Shown: positions 16,386 through 26,904, numbered from the stretch's first letter. The stretch: 64,000 nt of DNA from Xenorhabdus mauleonii (GCF_900113945.1 NZ_FORG01000004.1:186001-250000); one strand, 5' to 3'. A program made the numbers and translations. Notes: generated from the letters alone by a model not told the origin.

Positions 16386-17645
16386 TTATCCTTGCATAAG
16401 TTCAAGCAAGAGTTCGCCACTATATAGAGCTTGCTTAATCGACGCTGCCGCAGGAAGTGTACCGCTGTTATCAAATTGAGCTGCCACAATATCAACTTGC
16501 TGGCTATAACCGGGAAGTGAGCGCTGTGCAATTTGTTGCTGAATTGCAGGGTAAAGGATATGTTGCGCCTTGTTCAGCGGCGAGCCAATCAATATCCGTT
16601 CTGGATTAAAGATATTGACGATTATCGCCATAATCCGCCCAATTTTTTCCCCTATTCCATGGATAATTTCGCTGGCCAAGGCATCACCATTAATGGCGGC
16701 CAAGCAAAGTGAATCTATGGTCAATGACTCAATATTATCGGTGCCGGTCTCATTGATAATCGTATTGATAAAGGAATCAGGGCGACTTTTTGCCAGCTCG
16801 CGCGCTTTTTCTAAAATAGGTTTGAGGCCCACAACCGTTTCAAGGCAGCCTATATTTCCACAATAACAAGGTTCGCCGTCAGGATCGATTTGTATGTGCC
16901 CTATTTCTACAACACTGTGGTTTCCTGCATGAAGAATTTGACCTGCTGTCATAATCCCAGCACCGACATGATCATCAATGACGAGATGGATAAGATTTTG
17001 ACAATGCTTTCCCGCGCCATATAGAGATTCAGCAATTGTCCATGCTGTAATGCCATGTTGCAGAAAAATCGGCAGCCCCGTACGCTGATGCAAGAACGCG
17101 CCAAGAGGAATATCTTTTACGTTATAGTCTGGGGAACTATGGATTACCCCATTTATAGGATCGACAATTGCATTTATTGTAATGCTAATAGCAGTAAGAC
17201 GTTCTAGATGAGATTGATGACGGAGGAAGAAGTTATCTATCTTATCAGCGAAGCTATCCAAGAAAGATTCATTTTGAGACACAGAAAAAAGCTGTTCATC
17301 TTCTGCCACCAGATTACTGCTCAAATCTCGTAGCCCAATGACAAGGCTTCCTTTATTGATGCGTATACACAAAAACTGCCACCCTTCGCTATCTATCTTT
17401 AACCCAATAGCCGGACGCCCGCGAAAACCGAGTTCAGGAAATTCGGTTTCTTTAACTAAATGAGCATCTATGAGTTCTCGTGTAATTTTTGTAATGCTGG
17501 CAGGCGCTAACTGGGCTCTTTTAGACAGAGCAATACGCGAGATAGGTTCATATTGATCAATCAGCCGATAAACTAAACCGATGTTAGTTTGCTTAATCTG
17601 GTCAATATGACTTGGCTGGATATCGACACTCACCTCGCTTCTCAC
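16386..17645 (-). CDS. mlc: Glucose-responsive ROK-family repressor Mlc
   Basis: The 419-aa protein has an N-terminal winged helix (SRIALSKRAQLAPASITKIT), an ROK sugar-kinase-like core and the zinc motif CYCGNIGCLE at about residue 259. In enterics Mlc (DgsA) represses ptsG, manXYZ, malT and ptsHI, and is inactivated when it binds dephosphorylated PtsG (EIIBC-Glc) at the membrane. Length and motif content match; the NagC paralogue is less likely because this neighbour pair, with ynfK downstream, is the mlc context. Confidence 0.93.
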   Translation of the reverse strand: MRSEVSVDIQPSHIDQIKQTNIGLVYRLIDQYEPISRIALSKRAQLAPASITKITRELIDAHLVKETEFPELGFRGRPAIGLKIDSEGWQFLCIRINKGSLVIGLRDLSSNLVAEDEQLFSVSQNESFLDSFADKIDNFFLRHQSHLERLTAISITINAIVDPINGVIHSSPDYNVKDIPLGAFLHQRTGLPIFLQHGITAWTIAESLYGAGKHCQNLIHLVIDDHVGAGIMTAGQILHAGNHSVVEIGHIQIDPDGEPCYCGNIGCLETVVGLKPILEKARELAKSRPDSFINTIINETGTDNIESLTIDSLCLAAINGDALASEIIHGIGEKIGRIMAIIVNIFNPERILIGSPLNKAQHILYPAIQQQIAQRSLPGYSQQVDIVAAQFDNSGTLPAAASIKQALYSGELLLELMQG

Positions 17646-17788
17646 TATTCGTGCCTCCCACGATTTAATTCACTCCGCGAAAAAATCATTGATGATTATG
17701 TCGCTGTTTAAGTGAGAAGATATCCATTTGGCACAGAAATGTGATCTTTCACACGAACTTATTTATTGTTACGACGGATGAGTGAGTT

Positions 17789-18715
17789 TCATTTCCCTTC
17801 TTTGAAAGCAAAAATGTTTGAGATTAAAAGATTTGTTAAATTATCAGCCGCAGCACCATTGTTATGGTGATTCTTATGCCTAACTAACCACACTTCAGAA
17901 TAAACGGTGTTATTGGTTAAAGGCAGATATTGAACGCCATCCAGCTTCATTCGGGTAAAAGATTCTGTGATAATGCTTACCCCTAATCCTGCGGCAACTA
18001 AACCAAGGATTGTCATCGCCTCTCCTGCCTCCTGAGAAATTGTTGGCGTCACACCTGCATTTGCCAGTAGAGAAATGATCTCATCATATAAAGCGGTTCC
18101 CACATCACGCTCAAAGAATACTAACGGATACTCAGACAACATGGCCAAATCAACGCCATTTTCCGCATATTCAAGCAAAGGATGGCCATCATATACCGCC
18201 AGCATGAAGCGTTCTCGAAAAAGTAACTGATGCTCTAAGTTATCTGGCAGTCGCGTATTACGCATAATCCCTATATCTAACCTGCCGGTTTGCAAAGGTG
18301 CTATTTGTTGTTTGGTATTCATTTGGTGCATATGAATACTTACATCAGGATAAAGCTCCCGGAATTGGCGCAGGCTAAGCGTTACTTTATGCATGAAAGG
18401 TGTGGTGGATGTGAAACCTATAGATATCTCACCTAATTCACCTTGTTGCATTCGAGCAGCCTTTGTTGCTGCTGCCTCGACTTGAGCAATGATTTGGTGT
18501 GCTTCCTGAAGAAACATATGCCCGGCAGGTGTCAAACTAACATTTCGGTTATCACGAACCAGTAGTTGAGCGTTAATGCTTGCTTCAAGAGACTGAATCT
18601 GTTGGCTTAGTGGTGGTTGTGACATATTTAACCGTTCTGCAGCGCGCCCAAAGTGCAACTCTTCAGCAACAGCAATAAAATAACGCAAGTGCCTCAGTTC
18701 TATATTAGCAGCCAT
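17789..18715 (-). CDS. ynfL: LysR-family regulator YnfL
   Basis: The 308-aa protein begins IELRHLRYFIAVAEELHFGR with helix-turn-helix AAERLNMSQPPLSQQIQSLE, followed by an effector domain. It is divergent from the ynfM transporter gene (135 bases apart), as in E. coli, and so is probably its regulator. The inducer is unknown. Confidence 0.9.
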   Translation of the reverse strand: MAANIELRHLRYFIAVAEELHFGRAAERLNMSQPPLSQQIQSLEASINAQLLVRDNRNVSLTPAGHMFLQEAHQIIAQVEAAATKAARMQQGELGEISIGFTSTTPFMHKVTLSLRQFRELYPDVSIHMHQMNTKQQIAPLQTGRLDIGIMRNTRLPDNLEHQLLFRERFMLAVYDGHPLLEYAENGVDLAMLSEYPLVFFERDVGTALYDEIISLLANAGVTPTISQEAGEAMTILGLVAAGLGVSIITESFTRMKLDGVQYLPLTNNTVYSEVWLVRHKNHHNNGAAADNLTNLLISNIFAFKEGK

Positions 18716-18850
18716 AATCTATCACTCGATTGATATCTTAAAAGTATCATTCCTAACTATTAATATATTAGACAAAATATTTATGAATTTCTATTCTTGA
18801 TCTAAATCAAGTTGTTAACATTTTTGTATAGAAATAAATAAGGAAATAAC

Positions 18851-20149
18851 GTGAATATAACCCGAAACGTCAGTAAAAAATCAGCAGTCCCTGACGTTGA
18901 AAGTCATGTTGAAACCACGATACATCAGGAATACCGAAACGGACAGCGCTACATTCAACGTGAAGATGCTGCATACCTGCGTGTCACTCTATCATTCTTT
19001 GCAGTTGGTCTGGCTACCTTTGCGATACTCTATTTTGTTCAACCAATATTGCCGATCTTGTCGGAGGAATTTAACGTTTCCCCTGCCAGCAGTAGTTTAG
19101 CTTTATCACTCTCAACTGGGATGTTGGCTCTCGGATTATTGATCACCGGCCCGCTATCTGATGCAGTTGGCCGTAAAAATGTCATGGTAATCTCGTTGAT
19201 TTCCGCAGCTATCTTTACGCTTTTAAGTGCCGTTGTGACCAGTTGGAATGGCATTCTGCTGATCCGTGCATTAATCGGTTTATCAGTCAGTGGGGTGGCC
19301 GCCGTTGCAATGACTTACTTAAGTGAAGAAATACACCCCAGCTATGCGGCCTTATCCATTGGGCTTTATATTAGTGGCAATTCATTCGGAGGTATGAGTG
19401 GACGATTGGTCACTGGCGTGATTGCAGATCATTTTCCTTGGCAATTTGCTGTTATTTTATTGGGAACTTTTGCCTTGTTGTCTGCCGTCGTATTTTGGCG
19501 GATGTTACCTGAATCCAAAAATTTTAAGCCCAGCCCAATAAACCCCAAAACGCTGCTTATCAATTTAAAGCTACATTTTCGCGATAAGGGCTTGCCCTTG
19601 CTCTTTGCTGAATCTTTTTTGTTGATGGGTAGTTTTATCACAATGTTTAATTACATTGCTTATCGGCTATTAGCAGCACCTTATCACTTTAGCCAGACAG
19701 TGGTTGGGTTGCTATCCATCGTCTATTTAACAGGAACTTACAGTGCGGCCAAAGCAGGAAAATTGACAAGTAGGTATGGACGCGGAAAGGTATTATTAGT
19801 TGCCATCAGTATGATGTTGATAGGCTGCGTATTTACTGTTTTTTCCTCTATTTGGATTGTGATGTTCGGAATGATGATCTTGACTACCGGTTTTTTTGCT
19901 GCCCACTCTGTTGCCAGTGGATGGGTAGGACAGCGGGCAAAACAGGCAAAAGCACAAGCATCTTCGCTGTATCTATTTGGTTATTATGTTGGATCAAGCA
20001 TTGCCGGCACGGTAGGTGGTATATTTTGGCTTCATTTTTCATGGAATGGTGTTGCAGCTTTTATTTCATTATTAACAATAATCGCGCTTTATTTAGGATT
20101 CAAACTCAATAAATTAGAAAAGCAACAACTAAAAAATAGCAATAAATAG
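18851..20149 (+). CDS. ynfM: Major facilitator superfamily transporter YnfM
   Basis: The 432-aa protein has 12 predicted membrane helices after a long hydrophilic N-terminus; the loop GPLSDAVGRKNVMVISL between helices 2 and 3 is the MFS motif A. It begins with GTG 18851 after AAGGAAATAAC. E. coli YnfM is linked to arabinose and drug efflux; substrate here is not provable. The divergent ynfL gene is the likely regulator. Confidence 0.9.
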   Translation: MNITRNVSKKSAVPDVESHVETTIHQEYRNGQRYIQREDAAYLRVTLSFFAVGLATFAILYFVQPILPILSEEFNVSPASSSLALSLSTGMLALGLLITGPLSDAVGRKNVMVISLISAAIFTLLSAVVTSWNGILLIRALIGLSVSGVAAVAMTYLSEEIHPSYAALSIGLYISGNSFGGMSGRLVTGVIADHFPWQFAVILLGTFALLSAVVFWRMLPESKNFKPSPINPKTLLINLKLHFRDKGLPLLFAESFLLMGSFITMFNYIAYRLLAAPYHFSQTVVGLLSIVYLTGTYSAAKAGKLTSRYGRGKVLLVAISMMLIGCVFTVFSSIWIVMFGMMILTTGFFAAHSVASGWVGQRAKQAKAQASSLYLFGYYVGSSIAGTVGGIFWLHFSWNGVAAFISLLTIIALYLGFKLNKLEKQQLKNSNK

Positions 20150-20163
20150 AAAGTCAGTTAAAT

Positions 20164-20217
20164 CAGCTCACCGACATTTATAACTACGCCTGCATTTATA
20201 ACTATGTTGGTGAGCTG
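20164..20217 (+). terminator. Hairpin downstream of ynfM (possible terminator)
   Basis: CAGCTCACC at 20164-20172 pairs with GGTGAGCTG at 20209-20217, and flanking ACAT/ATGT extends the stem. The loop holds two near-copies of CATTTATAACTA. T-rich DNA follows (ATTCATTTTTTTC). Confidence 0.5.
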
Positions 20218-20307
20218 ATGGGATTCATTTTTTTCATTTTACAAACCAAAATTAAAGATCAATAATTAACCAATCAAGTTAGCAATATTTAAAATTTACC
20301 TTATATT

Positions 20308-20940
20308 TCAATAATAAGATTGTTCAGGCAATACGAGAACTTTTGTTAAATAGCCATTTGTAATTTCTATACACCCTTCTTTTTTTAGCGAAAATAATAT
20401 TCGCTGTATGCAACTTCGGGAAAGAGTACATCGTTTCTCAATATATTTTATAGCAGAAATACTTTCTCTAAATTCATCCGGTAAAGCCATCAAACGAGAT
20501 AACAGATTGCACACAACTTCTTTTGCGTTATGCCTGAAGATACTTACATCCCTAGCATACATAAAAGATATTTTGTACGAAACTATCCTCATCCACTCTC
20601 TGTACAGGTCGTGTTTCTTGATAGAGTTTAATGCAGTAACTCTAGGAATTTGATACATTTTGCAATGCAAACCCATTTCAATGGAATAATAGGCTTCCGC
20701 ACCAGGATAGAAAGAGAGACCAATAATATAAGGTGAAAAAATCGTCGATATGATTAAATCATCATTTATTCTGTGCAAATTTACATAACCATGATCTAAT
20801 AAAAAAAACTTAGCAAATTCATTCTCAATTTTAATTAATCTCCCTTGTGTGAGCAAATCAGGCGTGATTAATTCGGAATATGGCAATAATGTCTCGATAA
20901 CCTTTTTAAAGGAATTCACTGGTTTGACTATTTTTTTCAT
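20308..20940 (-). CDS. Winged-helix regulator of the IprA/YaiV (CRP-like) group
   Basis: The 210-aa protein has an N-terminal segment resembling a reduced cyclic-nucleotide-type sensor domain (FFLLDHGYVNLHRINDDLII) and a C-terminal winged helix with IEKRCTLSRSCIQRILFSLK then KEGCIEITNGYLTKV. This two-part plan is that of the IprA/YaiV family, whose members affect stress and biofilm control. No CRP-type ligand residues are conserved. It is divergent from tus, sharing the AT-rich gap that holds the Ter site. Confidence 0.65.
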   Translation of the reverse strand: MKKIVKPVNSFKKVIETLLPYSELITPDLLTQGRLIKIENEFAKFFLLDHGYVNLHRINDDLIISTIFSPYIIGLSFYPGAEAYYSIEMGLHCKMYQIPRVTALNSIKKHDLYREWMRIVSYKISFMYARDVSIFRHNAKEVVCNLLSRLMALPDEFRESISAIKYIEKRCTLSRSCIQRILFSLKKEGCIEITNGYLTKVLVLPEQSYY

Positions 20941-21164
20941 ATTGCACTACCTTGTAGTCTAACTCATTCTAATATACGACCATTTAGAATGAAAAAATAA
21001 GTGAAAAGTATTTCTTATGTTTAACCTTACCTTGCTTTTTTGATTAATTATTTATAATTTAAATTTTTACCATAAAGTCGAATTCTAGGGCAATAGATGC
21101 CCTTTTTTATTGCTACTTATTTAGCTTTTTTTGATTAGTTGTAGAGGTTCTGATGTTGTGTGTT

Positions 21165-21170
21165 TATACT
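21165..21170 (+). promoter_or_regulatory. Possible -10 element of the tus promoter
   Basis: TATACT at 21165-21170 would place the transcript start within or just before the Ter site at 21178-21200. Tus bound to Ter would then block its own promoter, as in E. coli. No clear -35 is visible, so this is tentative. Confidence 0.35.
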
Positions 21171-21177
21171 GTACAGA

Positions 21178-21200
21178 GAACGGTATGTTGTAACTAATAA
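21178..21200 (+). other. Ter site (Tus-binding replication fork arrest site) upstream of tus
   Basis: The core GTATGTTGTAACTA (21183-21196) is identical to that of E. coli TerB, and the whole 23-base alignment differs only in the flanks. The GC base pair at position 6 (21183), whose C is flipped into the Tus lock, is present. The non-permissive face is on the left, so forks moving rightward (from the dif side) are stopped. It lies 46 bases before the tus start and likely serves in autorepression too. Confidence 0.92.
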
Positions 21201-21246
21201 ACTATTGTCGTTAAAAAGGCAATAAGCATCACTGGTGAGAACAGCA

Positions 21247-22173
21247 ATGAATAAATACTTTTCAATAGAATCAATGACAACGTGTTTCAAAAAGCAGGAA
21301 GAAAAGTTGTCTGAACTCATCGAGTTATTGACTCTTTATCCTATTATTGATGCACGGGTATTTAAATTACCGCAGATCGAAAAAGGTGAAGAACATGAGC
21401 AAATAACAGAAATTATCGTCGATCCCCTGCAAGGCAATGAAGCACTCGACTTAGGATTACGCTTCTATCAAAAGCTATTTATACATCACAACAATCCTAA
21501 TATCAGCAGCAAGGCTGCAAGCCGTCTTCCCGGAGCATTATGTTTTTCCGTCAGCCACCAGCAATATAAAAAAGCCATCGAAGTGATCAATGAGGTAAAT
21601 CAACTAAAAACTGAGCTGGAAAACATCGTCACGAAAGAGTCAGGTATCAGCAAAGAACAACGGTTTGAATTTGTTCATAATCATTTACGAGGTTTAATTA
21701 CTCTCAATGCTTATCGTACTATTACCCCCCTGCTGAATCCTGATTCCATCAACTTTGGTTGGGCCAATAAAAACATTATTAATAAAGTCACTAAACAACA
21801 AATCCTAGAGCGACTGGAAAAAAGTTATAACGCTGGCCGGGCTGTCCCGCCCTACTCCAGCGAGCAATGGTCAGCACTGGTGGAGTTAGAAATTACCGAT
21901 ATCCAAAAACTTCCCGATGATGTCGTGTTAAAAATAAAACGGCCAGTAAAAGTTCAACCCATTACCCGTGTGTGGTATTCAGAACTACAAAAACAAGTTC
22001 AATATGCTTGCCCTCTTCCCGTTATAGTCTTCTATACAGAAGAGAGCGAAATTAAACCTAAGATCGGCACGTTACCAAATTATAATGCCAACGCGATAAA
22101 GCATAGATATAAGCCTAAAGCCAAACCGCTTGAGCTGGTGATTCCCCGCTTGCATCTTTATCGAGAAATCTAA
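21247..22173 (+). CDS. tus: Replication terminus site-binding protein Tus
   Basis: From ATG 21247 the protein is 308 aa, against 309 in E. coli (an in-frame GTG at 21235 would add four residues). Conserved stretches include the beta-strand DNA contacts around LKIKRPVKVQPITRVWYSEL and YNANAIKHRYKPKAKPLELV, and VHNHLRGLITLNAYRT with the His, Gly and Leu that form the pocket for the flipped cytosine of Ter. Tus bound to Ter blocks DnaB helicase from one side. The next gene, fumC, converges with it, as in enterics. Confidence 0.96.
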   Translation: MNKYFSIESMTTCFKKQEEKLSELIELLTLYPIIDARVFKLPQIEKGEEHEQITEIIVDPLQGNEALDLGLRFYQKLFIHHNNPNISSKAASRLPGALCFSVSHQQYKKAIEVINEVNQLKTELENIVTKESGISKEQRFEFVHNHLRGLITLNAYRTITPLLNPDSINFGWANKNIINKVTKQQILERLEKSYNAGRAVPPYSSEQWSALVELEITDIQKLPDDVVLKIKRPVKVQPITRVWYSELQKQVQYACPLPVIVFYTEESEIKPKIGTLPNYNANAIKHRYKPKAKPLELVIPRLHLYREI

Positions 22174-22195
22174 TTGTTCGATAAATCTATACACA

Positions 22196-22325
22196 ATGGA
22201 TTTCAAATTACATCGCGGCGGCAAGGGAGAACATCCCATCCCCGGATGCATAGCTAGCCGTATGTTTATAAAAACGGCGACCGGGGTGAGTGAGCGCAGG
22301 CTGTTTGAAAGATGACGAAGTGTAT
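22196..22325. repeat. Intergenic palindromic repeat-like element
   Basis: The segment contains TTTCAAATTACATCGCGGCG at the left and GGGGTGAGTGAGCGCAGG then TTTGAAAGATGACG at the right, with a short central hairpin near CATAGCTAGCCGTATG. The ends are roughly inverted (TTTCAAA/TTTGAAA). From memory this resembles a non-coding repeat dispersed through Xenorhabdus/Photorhabdus and Yersinia genomes. Only one copy is in this window, so repetition cannot be shown here. Confidence 0.45.
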
Positions 22326-22332
22326 AAGACAT

Positions 22333-22360
22333 AAAAAAACCGGAGTAAATTATACTCCGG
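22333..22360 (-). terminator. Terminator of fumC
   Basis: CCGGAGTA (22340-22347) pairs with TACTCCGG (22353-22360); on the minus strand the hairpin is followed by a run of seven T. It lies 37 bases after the fumC stop. Confidence 0.85.
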
Positions 22361-22396
22361 CTTTCATGGTGTAACTTGACCATCAAACCATCAAAG

Positions 22397-23791
22397 TTAC
22401 TTCATGCTACCAACCATGTCTTCAGGGCGAACCCACTCATCAAATTCAGCTTCAGTCAGATACCCTAACTGCATTGCAGACTGTTTCAGAGTCAACCCTT
22501 CTTTGTGGGCTTTCTTGGCAATCTCAGCGGCTTTATCGTATCCAATATGCGTATTCAATGCAGTTACCAGCATCAGAGATTCGTTCAGCAATTGAGTGAT
22601 ACGATCATGATTAGGTTCGATACCAATCGCACAATGCTCATTGAAGCTGCGCATACCATCCGCCAGCAAACGCACAGATTGCAGGAAGTTATGGATAACC
22701 ATAGGACGGAACACGTTCAGTTCGAAGTTGCCAGATGCACCACCAATATTGATGGCAACATCGTTACCCATCACTTGGGCACACAGCATTGTCATCGCTT
22801 CGCACTGAGTTGGGTTCACTTTACCTGGCATGATTGAACTGCCTGGCTCGTTTTCAGGAATGGAGATTTCACCAATGCCGCAACGAGGGCCTGAAGCCAA
22901 CCAACGTACATCGTTAGCAATCTTCATCAGCGATGCTGCCAGACCTTTCAATGCGCCATGTGAATGAACCAGTGCATCACAGGTTGCCAGTGCTTCAAAT
23001 TTGTTAGGTGAAGTTACAAAAGGCTGACCTGATAATTCTGCGATTTTCTTCGCAACGCGAACGGCATATTCAGGATGAGTATTCAGACCCGTACCTACAG
23101 CGGTGCCACCCAGAGCCAATTCACACACATGAGGAACGCTATCTTCAATATGTTTCAGATTATATGCCAGCATAGCGGCCCAACCTGAAATTTCCTGACC
23201 TAAAGTCAGAGGAGTTGCATCTTGTAAGTGAGTACGACCAATTTTTACAATGTGCTTAAATGATTCTGCTTTATCTGCCAATGTTTTTTGCAGCACATTC
23301 AGTTCAGGCAGAAGATGTTCACGTATTGCGATAACAGCAGCAACATGCATTGCTGTTGGGAATACGTCATTTGAGCTTTGACTTTTATTAACGTCATCAT
23401 TAGGGTGAATCAAACGCTCATTACCCCTTTGACCGCCAAGGATCTCACTACCACGGTTCGCCAACACTTCATTCATGTTCATGTTGCTTTGCGTACCAGA
23501 ACCGGTCTGCCAAATAGCAAGAGGGAATTCTGTTGGGTGTTTGCCGTCTAACACCTCTTTTGCGGCAGCGATAATTGCATCAGCACGCTCTTTAGGCAAA
23601 AGGCCCAAATCCATGTTGACACTTGCAGCTGCTTGTTTAGTTAATGCAAGAGCATGAATCAATGCAACAGGCATTTTTTCCTGAGAAATGCGGAAATGCT
23701 CCAGTGAGCGCTGAGTTTGCGCTCCCCATAATTGGTCAGCAGGTACTTCGATAGGTCCCATTGAGTCTTTTTCAATGCGAGTGGCTGCCAT
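22397..23791 (-). CDS. fumC: Class II fumarate hydratase FumC
   Basis: The 464-aa enzyme interconverts fumarate and L-malate in the TCA cycle without an iron-sulfur cluster. The signature [13 protein letters not shown] with the catalytic serine lies near residue 318, and [10 protein letters not shown] supplies the active-site His. The ATG at 23791 follows AAGGAG and matches the E. coli start (ahead of EKDSMG); a longer frame to 23860 is not needed. It is oxidation- and iron-independent, in contrast to FumA/B. Confidence 0.97.
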   Translation of the reverse strand: MAATRIEKDSMGPIEVPADQLWGAQTQRSLEHFRISQEKMPVALIHALALTKQAAASVNMDLGLLPKERADAIIAAAKEVLDGKHPTEFPLAIWQTGSGTQSNMNMNEVLANRGSEILGGQRGNERLIHPNDDVNKSQSSNDVFPTAMHVAAVIAIREHLLPELNVLQKTLADKAESFKHIVKIGRTHLQDATPLTLGQEISGWAAMLAYNLKHIEDSVPHVCELALGGTAVGTGLNTHPEYAVRVAKKIAELSGQPFVTSPNKFEALATCDALVHSHGALKGLAASLMKIANDVRWLASGPRCGIGEISIPENEPGSSIMPGKVNPTQCEAMTMLCAQVMGNDVAINIGGASGNFELNVFRPMVIHNFLQSVRLLADGMRSFNEHCAIGIEPNHDRITQLLNESLMLVTALNTHIGYDKAAEIAKKAHKEGLTLKQSAMQLGYLTEAEFDEWVRPEDMVGSMK

Positions 23792-23963
23792 TACTATCTC
23801 CTTAGCAAACAGAATAATTGAATACGCCGGAACAAACTTTGCAGATAAATTAGTCGGCATTTCTCCATAATGCCATAAATTCGTTATCGATAATGCGACC
23901 TAACCGTGTTTATTGTATTGTTGTCATATAAATAAGTTATTTTTTATTACAGGAAATTACGCC

Positions 23964-25136
23964 ATGCTGAAAATGATTAACAACATTCAACACTATGATT
24001 GGGGGAGTAAAACCGCACTGACGGATATTTACGGCATAGATAACCCTGATAATCAGCCAATGGCAGAACTATGGATGGGAGCGCACCCGAAGAGCAGTTC
24101 ATTGGTGACAGATCCCCAAACCGGCGAAACAATCACGTTGGATGCCCTGATAGCCAAAGAGCCAGAAAAACACCTTGGAGAGAAAACTGCACATCAATTT
24201 CAGCGCCTGCCTTTTTTGTTCAAGGTATTGTGCGCCGCACAGCCGTTGTCTATCCAAGTACATCCAGATAAAAGATCTGCGGAAATCGGGTTTGCAAAAG
24301 AAAATTCAGCAGGGATACCTGTAGATTCAGCGCAGCGCAATTATAAAGATGATAATCACAAACCTGAATTAGTGTATGCTCTGACGCCGTTCAAGGCCAT
24401 GAATGCGTTTCGCCCTTTAGCAGAAATAACACGATTATTGGCTTCGGTTTCCGCTGCACATCCTGATATTCAGACATTCCTCCAGCATCCAACTGAGAAA
24501 ACGCTGTCGTTTCTCTTTTCTCAGTTATTGAACATGCAAGGAGAACAAAAACATTTGGCTATTGCCGTCTTAAAGTCTGCGCTAAACAGCAATCAAGGAG
24601 AACCGTGGGATACCATCAGAAAAATGACCGCTTTCTATCCCGATGATAACGGTCTGTTTTCACCGCTTCTGTTGAATATCGTTGAGTTAAAGCCCGGGCA
24701 GGCCATGTTCCTTTACGCTCGCACTCCCCATGCTTACCTTGAAGGTGTGGCGCTTGAAGTTATGGCAAATTCTGACAATGTCCTGCGTGCCGGTTTAACC
24801 AGTAAACATATCGATGTACCAGAATTAATGGCTAATCTGGACTTTATACCCAAATCTGCCGATACTTTGCTGACGCTCCCAAAACAGGAAAAAGGCGCAC
24901 TGAATTATCCTGTTCCCGTCAATGACTTTTGCTTTTCTGTTTATGCTGTTCAGGAACAGCCAATCACTTTGGCGAATGATTCCGCGTCAATACTTTTTTG
25001 TTTTGAAGGCCAAGTGGTCATCAGCACTGATAAACAGCAATTGAGACTATTCTCAGGTGAATCAGTTTTCTTATCTGCTATAGAACAAGCCGTGATTGTT
25101 CAAGGCAATGGAAAAGTAGCCAAGGTATACAATTAA
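23964..25136 (+). CDS. manA: Mannose-6-phosphate isomerase, class I
   Basis: The 390-aa cupin metalloenzyme interconverts mannose-6-P and fructose-6-P. Zinc ligands lie in LSIQVHPDK (Gln, His), HKPELVYAL (Glu) and the later TPHAYLEGVALEVMANSDN region. ATG 23964 after AGGAAATTACGCC matches the E. coli start (MxKxINxxQxYxWGSK). An upstream frame adds 17 residues without support. Confidence 0.96.
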   Translation: MLKMINNIQHYDWGSKTALTDIYGIDNPDNQPMAELWMGAHPKSSSLVTDPQTGETITLDALIAKEPEKHLGEKTAHQFQRLPFLFKVLCAAQPLSIQVHPDKRSAEIGFAKENSAGIPVDSAQRNYKDDNHKPELVYALTPFKAMNAFRPLAEITRLLASVSAAHPDIQTFLQHPTEKTLSFLFSQLLNMQGEQKHLAIAVLKSALNSNQGEPWDTIRKMTAFYPDDNGLFSPLLLNIVELKPGQAMFLYARTPHAYLEGVALEVMANSDNVLRAGLTSKHIDVPELMANLDFIPKSADTLLTLPKQEKGALNYPVPVNDFCFSVYAVQEQPITLANDSASILFCFEGQVVISTDKQQLRLFSGESVFLSAIEQAVIVQGNGKVAKVYN

Positions 25137-25310
25137 TTGCCTTATATTCAAATGGTTGCATCTATCTTCATCGGTGAAAAAGAAAATTTTTGGTAGAAAC
25201 CGATTAAAAATATTTTAGATAGGCTATACACTTAACAACCATTATTGACATAAATACAAAACGCATAATATTTATCGTTTCATATGCGTTAAAAAGGATG
25301 GGATTTCTAC

Positions 25311-26828
25311 ATGAAAAAATCGTTAGTAGCTGTAAGTGTTGTTGTTGCACTAGGTGTTGTGTGGAGTGGTGCATCATGGCTCACAGGTAAGAAAATCGAA
25401 GATAATTTGAATGAATATGTCAAGAACGCCAACAGTGAACTGAAAAATGCATTTCCTGACAGCGGTATCGAATTACAGGCAAAAGATTTCAAACGCGGCA
25501 TTTTCAGCTCTGATGTCAATTTAGTATTAAACATCAAAAAAGGTGTGAAAAATGTTGGTATTGAGCCAAATGAAGAAGTCATCTTCAAATCCAACATTGA
25601 TCACGGGCCGTTCCCGCTTGAAAACCTGAAAAAGTTCAATCTGATGCCTAAAATGGCAACTCTTCATGCTGAACTTGAAAAAAATAAAGAGCTGGAAAAA
25701 CTGTTTGATATTACCGACGGGAAGTCGTTGCTGAACTTAAATACCAGTGTTGGTTATACGGGAAACCTTTCAACCGACATAGAGCTAATTCCTATTAATC
25801 ATGAAGAAGCACAGAAAGATGGAGAAAAAAACGTTTTCTCATTCTCAGGAGCTAAAATCGTTGCTGAAACCAGCCGTGATTTAAGTTCATTCTCATTTAA
25901 GATTAAGAGTGACGAGCTGTCTATCACTACTCCTGCAAAAAATGAAGCGATCATCCTGAAAGACATTAATTTTACAGGGGATAATAAAAAAGGGAATTTC
26001 GATTTCTATATCGGCAATCAGAACTATAACATTGGCGAAATTACCGTTCGTGGGAAAAATAATGAAGAATCGTCCCTGAAAGGGTTCAATATCGCATCTG
26101 ATTTGTCCGAAGATAAAAATAACCTAAACATCAAGCTGGCTTACAGTGTTGATGGGATGATAGTTAAAAACATCAACTTGGGTTCAGGTAAGTTTACCCT
26201 GAAGATGGAAAAGTTAGATGGCCCATCAGTACGTAAATTCACTCAAGCCTACAATGATGATGTAGCAGAAGCGCTCTCTTCCAACGAGTTGTCATCTGAT
26301 GTAACAACCTACGCTATTCTCAATAATGCACACCTGCTCTTTAATAAAAGCCCGCAGCTCAGTATTTCGCCTTTCAGTTGGAAAAACAGCAAGGGTGAAA
26401 GCATGGTAGATTTCAAACTCGCCTTGCAAAACATCCCTGAAAATAAAGATACTCTGAATACCATGCCTCCTGAAGAGATGATCCGTACTCTGGTTCAAGA
26501 TTTGTCACTGCGCATCAATATACCTAAGGCTATGTTGATAGAGTCCATCGCACAGGCAGATGAATTAGATGGTAAGGATAAGGCGACCGCTGAAGCTCAG
26601 GCAACGCTATCCGTTCAGATGATTGCCAAAGGCGGCGAAAAGTTCATCACCGATAAAGACGATGTTCTTGGCCTTAACTTCAACTATTCAAATGACAAAG
26701 TTGAATTAAACGGCAAAGAGTCCAGCCTGCATCAATTCCTGCTTGATAATGGCCTTGCTGACTCCTATGATGGGACAGATGGTGAGCAAAATCAGCATGA
26801 TGAGACTGAAAAACCTGTTGCTGAATAA
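25311..26828 (+). CDS. ydgA: DUF945 family protein YdgA
   Basis: The 505-aa protein has one N-terminal hydrophobic segment (about residues 5-25, signal anchor), then a long soluble periplasmic domain with the DUF945 pattern ([33 protein letters not shown]). E. coli YdgA is an inner-membrane-anchored protein of poorly known function, interacting in envelope quality networks. The tail is acidic. Its place between manA and add follows enteric synteny. Confidence 0.87.
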   Translation: MKKSLVAVSVVVALGVVWSGASWLTGKKIEDNLNEYVKNANSELKNAFPDSGIELQAKDFKRGIFSSDVNLVLNIKKGVKNVGIEPNEEVIFKSNIDHGPFPLENLKKFNLMPKMATLHAELEKNKELEKLFDITDGKSLLNLNTSVGYTGNLSTDIELIPINHEEAQKDGEKNVFSFSGAKIVAETSRDLSSFSFKIKSDELSITTPAKNEAIILKDINFTGDNKKGNFDFYIGNQNYNIGEITVRGKNNEESSLKGFNIASDLSEDKNNLNIKLAYSVDGMIVKNINLGSGKFTLKMEKLDGPSVRKFTQAYNDDVAEALSSNELSSDVTTYAILNNAHLLFNKSPQLSISPFSWKNSKGESMVDFKLALQNIPENKDTLNTMPPEEMIRTLVQDLSLRINIPKAMLIESIAQADELDGKDKATAEAQATLSVQMIAKGGEKFITDKDDVLGLNFNYSNDKVELNGKESSLHQFLLDNGLADSYDGTDGEQNQHDETEKPVAE

Positions 26829-26904
26829 GTGAAAGGTTTAGTAACAGTCACTATAAACCGAATAATCGGGATCTCATTCGGCTCCCCCCTATAAGAATCT
26901 TCTT

